NCBI GenBank assembly: GCA_937897985.1
Contig: CALCBD010000038.1
Location: forward strand, 1 to 15,255
Direction: 5' to 3'
Length of the DNA stretch: 15,255 nt
Source: an uncultured Paludibacter sp.
GTDB lineage: Bacteria > Bacteroidota > Bacteroidia > Bacteroidales > Paludibacteraceae
Under the pieces are notes generated by a model. That model was not told the DNA's origin and ran no database searches. It worked only from the letters and a program-made list of their open reading frames with translations. This document shows positions 1-6,276 of this stretch, piece after piece (position 1 is the stretch's first letter; each line of letters opens with the position of its first letter). A program made the position numbers and the translations under genes.

Positions 1-51
1 CTGTAACTCAGCTGTCTTTCGACTTCGGAGGTTCGAATCCTTCACTGCCCA
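1..51 (+). tRNA. tRNA-Tyr (anticodon GTA), 3' part only
   Basis: The window opens in the anticodon loop (CTGTAAC, anticodon GTA at 3-5). A long class II variable arm follows (TGTCTTTCGACTT), then a T-arm with stem GGAGG/CCTTC around TTCGAAT, and the acceptor 3' strand ACTGCCC with discriminator A. The long variable arm with a GTA anticodon identifies tyrosine, and the variable arm through T-loop is close to the E. coli tRNA-Tyr sequence I remember. CCA is not encoded (ACA follows), so it must be added after transcription. The 5' half lies outside the window. Confidence 0.93.
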
Positions 52-72
52 CAAAACCAATTCATAATAGAC

Positions 73-108
73 AATTCATAATTCACAATTAATTATGCAT
101 TATGAATT
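73..108. repeat. AT-rich inverted repeat between two tRNA genes
   Basis: Ten-base arms AATTCATAAT (73-82) and ATTATGAATT (99-108) are perfect reverse complements, separated by 16 bases. A further TTCATAAT at 61-68 repeats most of the left arm. It lies in the 77-base spacer between tRNA-Tyr and tRNA-Gly, so a shared precursor transcript could fold here and mark a processing site. A chance low-complexity repeat is also possible in such AT-rich sequence. Confidence 0.6.
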
Positions 109-128
109 CAGCATTTTGAATTATTATT

Positions 129-201
129 GCGGAAGTAGCTCAGTCGATAGAGCATTAGCCTTCCAAGCTGAGGGTCGCGGGTTTGAGTCCCGTCTTCCGC
201 T
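129..201 (+). tRNA. tRNA-Gly (anticodon TCC)
   Basis: A complete 73-base cloverleaf can be folded. The acceptor is GCGGAAG (129-135) with CTTCCGC (194-200) and discriminator T201. The D-arm contains AGCTCAGTCGATAGAGC. The anticodon stem is TTAGC/GCTGA around loop CTTCCAA, with anticodon TCC at 162-164. The T-arm is CGCGG-GTTTGAGT-CCCG. CCA is not encoded. It lies 77 bases after tRNA-Tyr in the same orientation and is followed within 8 bases by a terminator, so it is probably the last gene of a tRNA operon. Confidence 0.96.
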
Positions 202-208
202 CTCAATC

Positions 209-237
209 AAAAAAGGAACTGACTCAGTTCCTTTTTT
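209..237. terminator. Bidirectional intrinsic terminator
   Basis: A GGAACTG/CAGTTCC stem (215-221 and 225-231) with loop ACT is flanked by an A-run (209-214) and a T-run (232-237) that also pair. Read either way it gives a GC-containing hairpin followed by U residues. It lies between the plus-strand tRNA-Gly and the minus-strand beta-CASP gene, which converge here, so one element can end both transcripts. Confidence 0.88.
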
Positions 238-253
238 GTTGTATAAAGTGGCA

Positions 254-1660
254 TTATAGTAAATCGAACTCATCGCCCGATGCCGGTATTTCAATGTTTC
301 TGAATCCCTCTGCCCTTAGTTTTTCGGCATAAATTTTTTGTACTTCGTATTCGCCATGTACAATAAATGTTTTTCTGACCTCTTCCTTGTCTAAACAACT
401 TAAAAAATCAATCATTTCCTTATAGTCGCCATGACCCGAGAATGCCTCGATTTTGGCAATTTTAGCGTTGACCTCGTGAATTTCGCCGAGGATGGAAATG
501 AATCTTAATCCCGGTTCCTGAATCCTTGCTCCGAGTGATGTGGGTGAACAGTAACCGATGATCAAAATTGTATTTCGCCAGTTTGATACGTTGTTGGCTA
601 CGTGATGTTTTATTCTGCCGGCTTCCATCATTCCTGATGATGAGATAATAATGCAGGGCTTTTGATAATCATTGAGTGCTTTCGATTCATCCACATTTTT
701 GATGTAATGTAAAGTGTTGAAACCAAACGGATCGGGATCGGTTTTCATAACCCTTTTAACGTCAGCATTTAATATTTCGGTGTGAAGTCGAAAAATATCG
801 GTGGCATTAACCGATAAGGGACTATCAACGAATACATCGATCTGAGGGAGTTTTCCTTCATTATAGAGCTTATTCAGTACGAAAACAATTTCCTGTGTCC
901 TGCCAATTGAGAATGAAGGTATGATTAGTTTACCTTTTTTATCTACACAGGTTTCGGTTACAATTTTCAACAAATCTTCTTCTTTCTCATTTTCGTTCGA
1001 ATGAAGCCGATCACCGTAAGTGGACTCGGTAATCAGATAATCGCATTGTAAAAAAGGAGCAGGTGGCTGCAGGATACGGTTCACCGGGCGTCCGATATCA
1101 CCGGTGTAAGCTATTCTTTTTTTCTGTCCGTTTTCAATGATTTGCAGATTCACTACAGCGCTACCAAGCATGTGACCGGTATTAGTGAATTTTACACTTA
1201 TTTTATCGTCGATATTAAAACGTCTGTTGTATCCAACGCCGATAAACAAATTCATACATTCTTCGGCATCCTCAGTGGTATAAATTGGTTCTACGGGCGA
1301 TAAGTTGTTTCTTTCCCGCTTTTTGTTAAACCACTTGACGTCAAGTTCCTGAATATGAGCACTGTCGGCCAGCATTATCGAACATAAGTCGAGTGTAGCT
1401 CTGGTACAGATTATTGATCCGCGAAAACCAAGTTTGTAAATGTAAGGTATCAGACCTATGTGGTCGATATGAGCGTGTGACAGGATAAGATGATCAATTT
1501 CAGAAGGCTCGAAACCAAGTCTTCTGTTCATTGCGTCAGTTTCCAGCCCTTTCCCCTGAAACATTCCGCAATCGAGTAAAATTTTTTTTCCCTCATCGGT
1601 AAAAATTAAGTGTTTACTGCCTGTTACTTCGCGTGCAGCTCCTATAAATTTAATTTTCAT
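254..1660 (-). CDS. Beta-CASP metallo-beta-lactamase fold RNA-processing exo/endonuclease
   Basis: This 468-residue protein belongs to the COG1236 (YSH1/CPSF73-like) beta-CASP group. These are zinc-dependent, cytoplasmic enzymes that cut RNA as endonucleases or 5'-3' exonucleases. Visible motifs: motif 2 SHAHIDHIG with H62, H64, D66 and H67; motif 3 TGHMLGS with H163; motif 4 YTGDIG with D188. The beta-CASP set is also present: motif A TESTYGDR with E212, motif B SGHGD with H410, motif C VHGE with H435, plus PSFSIGRTQE (248-257) and SSSGMMEAGRIKHH. All expected metal ligands are there, so it should be active. The ATG at 1660 begins directly with the first beta-strand, with no signal peptide and no Shine-Dalgarno. 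It is followed by a terminator shared with tRNA-Gly. The neighbouring helicase also acts on RNA, but a 249-base gap argues against tight co-transcription. The exact RNA substrate is unknown. Confidence 0.93.
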   Translation of the reverse strand: MKIKFIGAAREVTGSKHLIFTDEGKKILLDCGMFQGKGLETDAMNRRLGFEPSEIDHLILSHAHIDHIGLIPYIYKLGFRGSIICTRATLDLCSIMLADSAHIQELDVKWFNKKRERNNLSPVEPIYTTEDAEECMNLFIGVGYNRRFNIDDKISVKFTNTGHMLGSAVVNLQIIENGQKKRIAYTGDIGRPVNRILQPPAPFLQCDYLITESTYGDRLHSNENEKEEDLLKIVTETCVDKKGKLIIPSFSIGRTQEIVFVLNKLYNEGKLPQIDVFVDSPLSVNATDIFRLHTEILNADVKRVMKTDPDPFGFNTLHYIKNVDESKALNDYQKPCIIISSSGMMEAGRIKHHVANNVSNWRNTILIIGYCSPTSLGARIQEPGLRFISILGEIHEVNAKIAKIEAFSGHGDYKEMIDFLSCLDKEEVRKTFIVHGEYEVQKIYAEKLRAEGFRNIEIPASGDEFDLL

Positions 1661-1727
1661 GGGTTTGAATTTAGTTCTCTTTTCTCTTCCCGGGGATTGG
1701 AGAACGGTTAATAATTATTTAATTCAG

Positions 1728-1744
1728 ACCGGAATTTTTCCGGT
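1728..1744. other. Small GC-rich hairpin in the leader of the beta-CASP gene
   Basis: ACCGGAA (1728-1734) and TTCCGGT (1738-1744) form a perfect 7-base stem around TTT. It lies 68 bases upstream of the beta-CASP start and downstream of the weak promoter candidate at 1806-1813. Neither strand has a convincing U-run after the stem, so I call it a leader structure rather than a terminator. Apart from this and the promoter candidate I see nothing in 1661-1909. Confidence 0.45.
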
Positions 1745-1805
1745 TATTTCCGTAGATTGGTGATTCGAACCTGTAAATTTCCTTTTATACTTTACTCTGA
1801 AGTTG

Positions 1806-1813
1806 CAAATCTA
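1806..1813 (-). promoter_or_regulatory. Candidate -7 element for the beta-CASP gene
   Basis: The minus strand reads TAGATTTG, a perfect match to the Bacteroidota TAnnTTTG. Transcription would begin near 1798, leaving about 140 bases of leader. No TTG/TTTG is seen at the expected -33 distance, so support is limited. Confidence 0.35.
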
Positions 1814-1909
1814 ATTTATTGAACATATTAAAAGGAATTTCGACACGCGAATTATGAATATTTTAATTTAAAGCTGTCCTTCAATTAATAATTCTGAATT
1901 ATAAGCCGA

Positions 1910-3283
1910 TTATGTTTTTGAAATTAACAGTTTTACATTTCGGTGCGCAATTTTATAACCTTTTAAATTCAACACTAACTGACGCTCATAATCAGAAGTT
2001 ATTCCGAAAGTGGAATGATGATCAAACACTACAGGCTTTTTTATATCAGATGCCGTTAAACCAGCTTCCTCTACTAAAAAATCAACTAAGATGTTTTTAT
2101 TAAATCCCTGATTAATACCCAGGTTGATGCTTACTTCAAGCGGATATACGGGGTTATTTGCCTTAACTGGAATTACTGATATTTCCCTGAAATCAATCTC
2201 TAATTCTTTTGCCAACTGATTTAACTCTGAAATTTCACCCTGTTTTATCATACAAACTGAATTTCCGCTCTTTCCGGCTCTTGCTGTTCTTCCGCTTCTG
2301 TGTACATAATTTTCTGCATTTTCGGGCAAGTGATAATGAATGATATAATCAAGTTCCCTGACGTCAATTCCCCTAGCAGCTATATCGGTGGCAATTAGCA
2401 GGTTGATACGGTTTTTTTTGAATCCCCGCATTACTTTTTCTCTCATTTCCTGATTCAGATTTCCGTGCAGGGCATCGGCAATAACTTCAAATCCTGCCAG
2501 TTGTTTTGCGATACGTTTGGCAGCCGTTTTGGTTCTGCAAAACAAAATTCCCCGCTGGTCAGACCTTTCGGACAAATATGCCTTCAGAAAATCAATTTTT
2601 TCACCCTGCTTATAAATGAAATATTGATGTTCAATGTTTCTGTTAATTTGTTCTTCTGCATTGATATGTATTTCTTTGAAGTCGGGTTTCAGAAAATGTT
2701 TTATAATTGCTTTGATATCGTTGGACAGGGTAGCCGTAAAAAGTAATTTCTGAATTCCGGGGTTACATTCGGCAAGTATGTCTTCTACTTCCTGTCTGAA
2801 TCCCATGTTCATCATTTCATCAGCTTCGTCTAAAACCAGACATTTGAGTTGTCCGGTGTTTATCGCCTGTCTGTTGATAAGATCAAGCAATCTGCCCGGT
2901 GTTGCCACAACGACATGAGTCGGTCGCTTCAATTTCTGAATTTGTTCTTCGACCGGAACACCACCAAAAACCGACTCAATAAAAATACGCTTCATATATT
3001 TCGAATAGAGAAAAAACTCGCGTGCAACCTGCTGTCCGAGCTCACGGGTGGGTACCAGCACCAATACCTGAATTTTATTTACTTCAGGTGCTGTCAGTTG
3101 AAGCAAAGGAAGACAAAAAGCTGCTGTTTTACCTGTACCTGTCTGAGCTACAGCTACTAAATCAGTTCTTTTTTTTAAAATATGCGGAATGACTTCGACC
3201 TGAATTTCAGTTGGTTTTGTTATTTTATGCTCATCAAGTGACCGGATAACATTTTCGTTAATCCCTAATTGTGTAAAATTCAT
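1910..3283 (-). CDS. DEAD-box ATP-dependent RNA helicase with DbpA-type RNA-binding domain
   Basis: This 457-residue ATP-dependent RNA helicase has every core motif. Q-motif: KPTEIQ around 23-28. Motif I: AQTGTGKT (46-53). Motif Ia: PTRELGQQ (78-85). Motif Ib: TPGR (128-131). Motif II: DEAD (152-155). Motif III: TAT (183-185). Motif V: ATDIAARGID (298-307). Motif VI: HRSGRTARAG (328-337). The last ~75 residues (382-455: LEVSINLG...FLVEEAGLTASDI...LKGYKI...V) fit the DbpA RNA-binding fold, which in known members binds 23S rRNA helix 92. A role in large-subunit ribosome assembly is therefore likely, but that is inferred from family. The start is ATG 3283 and no Shine-Dalgarno is visible. The DUF3108 gene lies 73 bases upstream in the same orientation, and this gap shows no promoter or terminator, so read-through is possible. 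Confidence 0.94.
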   Translation of the reverse strand: MNFTQLGINENVIRSLDEHKITKPTEIQVEVIPHILKKRTDLVAVAQTGTGKTAAFCLPLLQLTAPEVNKIQVLVLVPTRELGQQVAREFFLYSKYMKRIFIESVFGGVPVEEQIQKLKRPTHVVVATPGRLLDLINRQAINTGQLKCLVLDEADEMMNMGFRQEVEDILAECNPGIQKLLFTATLSNDIKAIIKHFLKPDFKEIHINAEEQINRNIEHQYFIYKQGEKIDFLKAYLSERSDQRGILFCRTKTAAKRIAKQLAGFEVIADALHGNLNQEMREKVMRGFKKNRINLLIATDIAARGIDVRELDYIIHYHLPENAENYVHRSGRTARAGKSGNSVCMIKQGEISELNQLAKELEIDFREISVIPVKANNPVYPLEVSINLGINQGFNKNILVDFLVEEAGLTASDIKKPVVFDHHSTFGITSDYERQLVLNLKGYKIAHRNVKLLISKT

Positions 3284-3356
3284 TTTATGTTTAATTTATT
3301 AAAATCCCTAAACTCTTTTTAATTTCAAAAACCTGTTTAATTTGTTGGTTAATAGC

Positions 3357-4133
3357 TTACTGGATAAGTTCAAGCTCCAGTACTCCCAATACAAGTTTCG
3401 CTTTGGCATACATTATTTTTTGAGTTCTGTCGGCCGACAACCATACATCCACTGCATCCAGGCCATCAAAAACCTTATTTTTCGGAACCAATGGTTTGAT
3501 CCTGTAACAATTTATTTTCCCTTTTTCAGTCTGAACAATTTCTTTTCCAAGATAAATAATCTGTATTTTGTAACCGGTTTCCTTGTAAAATCCATCAATG
3601 GTTAAAGTTTCACCCTTTCTCAAATTTGAATAATCGATGTTGCGCACACAGACAAATCCGGCAATGACATCGCGCATATTGGTTGTTTCGTATATGTTTG
3701 CAAGTACATATCTGTTTGAATTATCTTCGTATTTTCTGAGATAAGCTTTGTTATTATTATGATCGAAATCAACAATTTCTTCGAGTCTGTATTTGCCTTC
3801 ATGGATGCTTCTCAGCGATTTATATGTGTCGAACGAATTAATTTCCAGATATGAAATCCATCTGTCGTTCATATAAAATAATTTAGCCAATCCATTCGTT
3901 TGTGCCTTTAAATGAACTTTGTAACAAATAGAAGAACCAATTTTATATAATCTTTTGTCAGTGATTGTTGTGGCCATGCCAATGTTCAGAATTCCCCACT
4001 TTGCTCTGTAATTCAGCTCTTCACCTTTTACAATTCTTTTGCTGTTGATGTTGTATCCTGAAATTGTACTAAGAACCGTACCGGACAGATATAAAACTAC
4101 GAATACTGCAATTTTCGTCGGGGATATTTTCAT
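3357..4133 (-). CDS. Exported DUF3108 domain protein
   Basis: The protein has 258 residues from ATG 4133. An in-frame GTG at 4238 would add 35 residues without a signal sequence; the ATG gives a proper one (MKISPTKIAVFVVLYLSGTVLS, cleavage near residue 22-26), so I prefer it. The mature part starts with GEELNYRAKWGILNIG (about 37-52), which opens DUF3108 proteins. The rest is strand-rich with conserved-looking elements such as MRDVIAGF, FYKETGYKIQI and VWLSAD, and it ends in LELELIQ. DUF3108 members are periplasmic or envelope proteins of unknown function, widespread in Bacteroidota and predicted to be beta-sheet rich. No catalytic motif is visible. It lies upstream of the helicase and is divergent from the carboxylase operon. 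Confidence 0.85.
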   Translation of the reverse strand: MKISPTKIAVFVVLYLSGTVLSTISGYNINSKRIVKGEELNYRAKWGILNIGMATTITDKRLYKIGSSICYKVHLKAQTNGLAKLFYMNDRWISYLEINSFDTYKSLRSIHEGKYRLEEIVDFDHNNNKAYLRKYEDNSNRYVLANIYETTNMRDVIAGFVCVRNIDYSNLRKGETLTIDGFYKETGYKIQIIYLGKEIVQTEKGKINCYRIKPLVPKNKVFDGLDAVDVWLSADRTQKIMYAKAKLVLGVLELELIQ

Positions 4134-4266
4134 CTTAAATGTCTTTTTCGTGGTACGGGATGTTATTTGATTGATATGTAGTCGATTGTCCTGTTGTTTG
4201 AATCGATTATTTTTACAAACAACGAAGGTGAAAGGCACGATTCAAAATCATCCCTCAAATCCTGCT

Positions 4267-4274
4267 CAAATATA
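4267..4274 (-). promoter_or_regulatory. Candidate -7 element for the DUF3108 gene
   Basis: The minus strand reads TATATTTG, matching TAnnTTTG. The expected start point is near 4260, about 127 bases before the chosen ATG. No well-placed -33 TTG is visible. Confidence 0.35.
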
Positions 4275-4361
4275 CAAATTCATATTCAATAAACTGTAAA
4301 AGCAATGTTTGCAACCGCAATTAAATCTGCTTTGAATGTGCCATAATTTTCAGTTTTATAT

Positions 4362-4377
4362 TGATTTCCTGAAATCA
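4362..4377. promoter_or_regulatory. 16-base palindrome, operator-like
   Basis: TGATTTC-CT-GAAATCA has perfect 7-base arms around a 2-base centre. The arms are too close to form an RNA hairpin loop, so the symmetry suits a site for a dimeric DNA-binding protein. It is about 140 bases upstream of the carboxylase promoter and about 100 bases upstream of the DUF3108 promoter candidate. No regulator gene is in the window. Confidence 0.4.
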
Positions 4378-4516
4378 CTTATCAACAAGATAAACAAATG
4401 CAAAAGAAGAAAAAATATAAAAATGTAAGTTTATTGCTGGATATAAATGGATTATGTCAATTTATACGATTATTTTCAGAATATAATTTTCAAAATAAAA
4501 TTAAAATTTTAGCAAA

Positions 4517-4550
4517 TTGAAAGCGAATATGCACAAATTTATTACATTTG
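4517..4550 (+). promoter_or_regulatory. Promoter of the acyl-CoA carboxylase operon
   Basis: TTG (4517-4519) and TACATTTG (4543-4550) are separated by 23 bases, which fits the Bacteroidota sigma-70 type promoter (TTG/TTTG at -33, TAnnTTTG at -7). Transcription would begin near 4557, leaving a leader of about 105 bases before the ATG at 4663. The -7 element lies inside a dyad (4530-4554). Confidence 0.65.
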
Positions 4551-4554
4551 TGCA
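4530..4554. promoter_or_regulatory. Dyad overlapping the carboxylase promoter
   Basis: TGCACAAAT (4530-4538) and ATTTGTGCA (4546-4554) are perfect 9-base inverted arms with a 7-base spacer. The right arm contains the TTTG of the -7 element. A dimeric protein bound here would cover the promoter core, as a repressor does. The symmetry is seen directly; the operator role is inferred. Confidence 0.55.
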
Positions 4555-4574
4555 ATTTTTCACTTTTAACTAAG

Positions 4575-4592
4575 TACAATTTTAGAATTGTA
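4575..4592 (+). repeat. Inverted repeat in the carboxylase operon leader
   Basis: TACAATT (4575-4581) and AATTGTA (4586-4592) are perfect 7-base arms around TTAG. They lie about 20 bases after the expected transcription start, so they may form a weak leader hairpin or a second protein site. It is mostly A-T pairs, so a chance origin is possible. Confidence 0.4.
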
Positions 4593-4662
4593 TCAAAAAA
4601 CAGAATACACTGAACGAAAATATACATTTTTTGTTAGAATAAGTTGAACATACCAGATAAAG

Positions 4663-6198
4663 ATGAATAAAAACAAAGTATTTGAGCAACGAATCAAAGC
4701 GTTGAACGAAATGGAGGACAATGCTGCTCACAGGCAACATTTAAAAGGGAAACTAACCGCTCGTGAACGTATCAATATTCTTTTTGACGAAGGAACATTT
4801 TTTGAGTTTGATGCATTTGTAGCACCGGCTCAAACACCCAACAGCACCAAACAATCGAACTTTGGAGATGGAGTAGTGGTGGGTCGTGGACTGGTTCAGG
4901 GAAGAAGCGTATTTGCTTATGCACAGGATTTTACGGTATTAGGAGGTTCTCTCGGGTATTCGCACGGGATGAAGATTGCAAAAGTTCAGGAAATGGCTCT
5001 TAAACTCGGAGCACCCATTGTGGGACTAATGGATTCGGGTGGTGCCCGTATTCAGGAAGGTGTGAAAAGCCTGTCGGCTTATGCCACTATTTTCAGGAAT
5101 AACGTTCAATCTTCCGGAATCGTTCCACAGATTTCAGCCATTTTAGGTCCTGCAGCCGGTGGCGCGGTATATTCACCGGCTCTGACTGATTTTATCTTCA
5201 TGACCAATCAAACTTCGTATATGTTTGTTACCGGACCCGATGTGGTTCGCGAAGTGCTGAACGAGGAAATTGATATGGAAGGACTTGGTGGTGGAAATGT
5301 ACATGCTTCAAAAAGCGGTGTGGCACATTTTATTTCTGATGACGAAGAACACACCATTATGCTGATTCGTAAATTATTATCTTATATTCCTTCCAATAAT
5401 TACGATACATTACCGGTTTCGAATGTTGTAAGTTGTCTCGAGGACCGTCAGGATTATCTTAATAAAATTGTTCCTGATGATCCTAATCGACCGTATGACA
5501 TGAAGGAGATTATCAGTATCATAGTGGATAAGGACTCATTCTTCGAGGTACATGAGAAATTTGCACAAAATATTGTTGTAGGCTTTGCCCGTCTAAACGG
5601 AAAATCAATCGGGATAGTTGCCAACCAGCCCAAAGTAATGGCCGGAACGCTCGACATCAATGCAAGTGTAAAAGGCGCCCGCTTTGTTCGTTTTTGCGAT
5701 GCCTTTAATATCCCTCTGCTGATACTCGAAGATGTTCCCGGATTTTTACCCGGAATAGAGCAGGAACACAACGGAATTATCCGCAACGGTGCAAAATTGC
5801 TGTATGCTTTCTGCGAAGCCACGGTACCCAAAATCACTGTTATTACCCGAAAAGCTTACGGAGGTGCATATATTGTGATGAGCAGTAAAAATACCGGTGG
5901 CGATTTTAATTTCGCCTGGCCAACAGCCGAAATAGCTGTAATGGGACCTGCAGGAGCCATTAAAATTGTAAATAAACATGAATTATCGAAGGCGGAAAAC
6001 AAAGCTGAGTTTGAAAAACACCTGATCGAAAAATACAAGGATGAAGTGGCAAACCCATATAAAGCTGAGGAATTCGCTTTGATAGATGAAGTTATTGTTC
6101 CTTCGAAAACCAGAAATATCCTGATCAATGCTTTTGAAATACTGTCGAACAAACAGTATCAGAAACCGGCACGCAAACATGGAAGTATTCCGCTTTGA
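4663..6198 (+). CDS. Acyl-CoA carboxylase carboxyltransferase (beta) subunit, PccB/MmdA type
   Basis: This 511-residue carboxyltransferase moves CO2 from carboxybiotin to an acyl-CoA, classically propionyl-CoA to (S)-methylmalonyl-CoA. It has two crotonase-like halves. The N-terminal half has KLTARERI (30-37), DSGGARIQEG (124-133), GPAAGGAVYSPALTDF (162-177) and GGGNVHASKSGVAHF. The C-terminal half has DVPGFLPG (357-364), AYGGAYIVMSSK (398-409) and AWPTAEIAVMGPAGA (418-432). These supply the glycine-rich oxyanion holes of the family, and the length is normal. The position that is Asp422 in Streptomyces PccB, which influences acyl specificity, is Ile404 here, so the substrate should not be assumed to be only propionyl-CoA. 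The ATG at 4663 has no Shine-Dalgarno. It is first in an operon with biotin carboxylase and biotin carrier. That makes ATP-driven carboxylation likelier than the sodium-pumping decarboxylase, whose membrane subunit is absent here. Confidence 0.94.
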   Translation: MNKNKVFEQRIKALNEMEDNAAHRQHLKGKLTARERINILFDEGTFFEFDAFVAPAQTPNSTKQSNFGDGVVVGRGLVQGRSVFAYAQDFTVLGGSLGYSHGMKIAKVQEMALKLGAPIVGLMDSGGARIQEGVKSLSAYATIFRNNVQSSGIVPQISAILGPAAGGAVYSPALTDFIFMTNQTSYMFVTGPDVVREVLNEEIDMEGLGGGNVHASKSGVAHFISDDEEHTIMLIRKLLSYIPSNNYDTLPVSNVVSCLEDRQDYLNKIVPDDPNRPYDMKEIISIIVDKDSFFEVHEKFAQNIVVGFARLNGKSIGIVANQPKVMAGTLDINASVKGARFVRFCDAFNIPLLILEDVPGFLPGIEQEHNGIIRNGAKLLYAFCEATVPKITVITRKAYGGAYIVMSSKNTGGDFNFAWPTAEIAVMGPAGAIKIVNKHELSKAENKAEFEKHLIEKYKDEVANPYKAEEFALIDEVIVPSKTRNILINAFEILSNKQYQKPARKHGSIPL

Positions 6199-6200
6199 TG

Positions 6201-6221
6201 CTGTTTCATTACTGAAATCAG
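6201..6221 (+). other. Intercistronic stem-loop
   Basis: CTG-TTTCA and TGAAA-T-CAG pair over 8 bases with one bulged T around loop TTAC. It begins 3 bases after the carboxyltransferase stop codon, in a 78-base gap before accC. No U-run follows, so it is not a terminator; it might shield the upstream message from 3' decay. Confidence 0.4.
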
Positions 6222-6276
6222 ATGAATCAAACTTCCGTTTTATAATTCAAAACTATCAACTTTCATTTTAAATCAA

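Larger units (their letters stand above)
4134..4662. other. Long divergent intergenic region
   Basis: These 529 bases hold no gene I would support. They separate the DUF3108 gene (minus) from the carboxylase operon (plus). Contents: a weak minus-strand promoter candidate (4267-4274), a 16-base palindrome (4362-4377), a good plus-strand promoter (4517-4550) overlapped by a dyad (4530-4554), and another inverted repeat in the operon leader (4575-4592). Composition is strongly AT-rich. Confidence 0.8.

Noticed and set aside
1757..1772. Minus-strand AGGTTCGAATCACCA resembling a tRNA T-loop and 3' end
   Set aside because: The flanking bases do not form a T-stem, and no acceptor, anticodon or D-arm can be found nearby.
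2465..3160. Plus-strand open frames opposite the DEAD-box helicase gene
   Set aside because: They are antisense shadows; the minus-strand frame has a full set of helicase motifs.
4134..4238. N-terminal extension of the DUF3108 protein from a GTG at 4238
   Set aside because: It would place 35 polar residues before a good signal peptide; ATG 4133 fits an exported protein.
4398..4520. Open frame of 40 codons on the plus strand in the divergent region, starting MQKKKKYKN
   Set aside because: It overlaps the carboxylase promoter, is low-complexity and Lys/Asn/Ile-rich as expected of AT-rich noncoding DNA, and has no promoter of its own.
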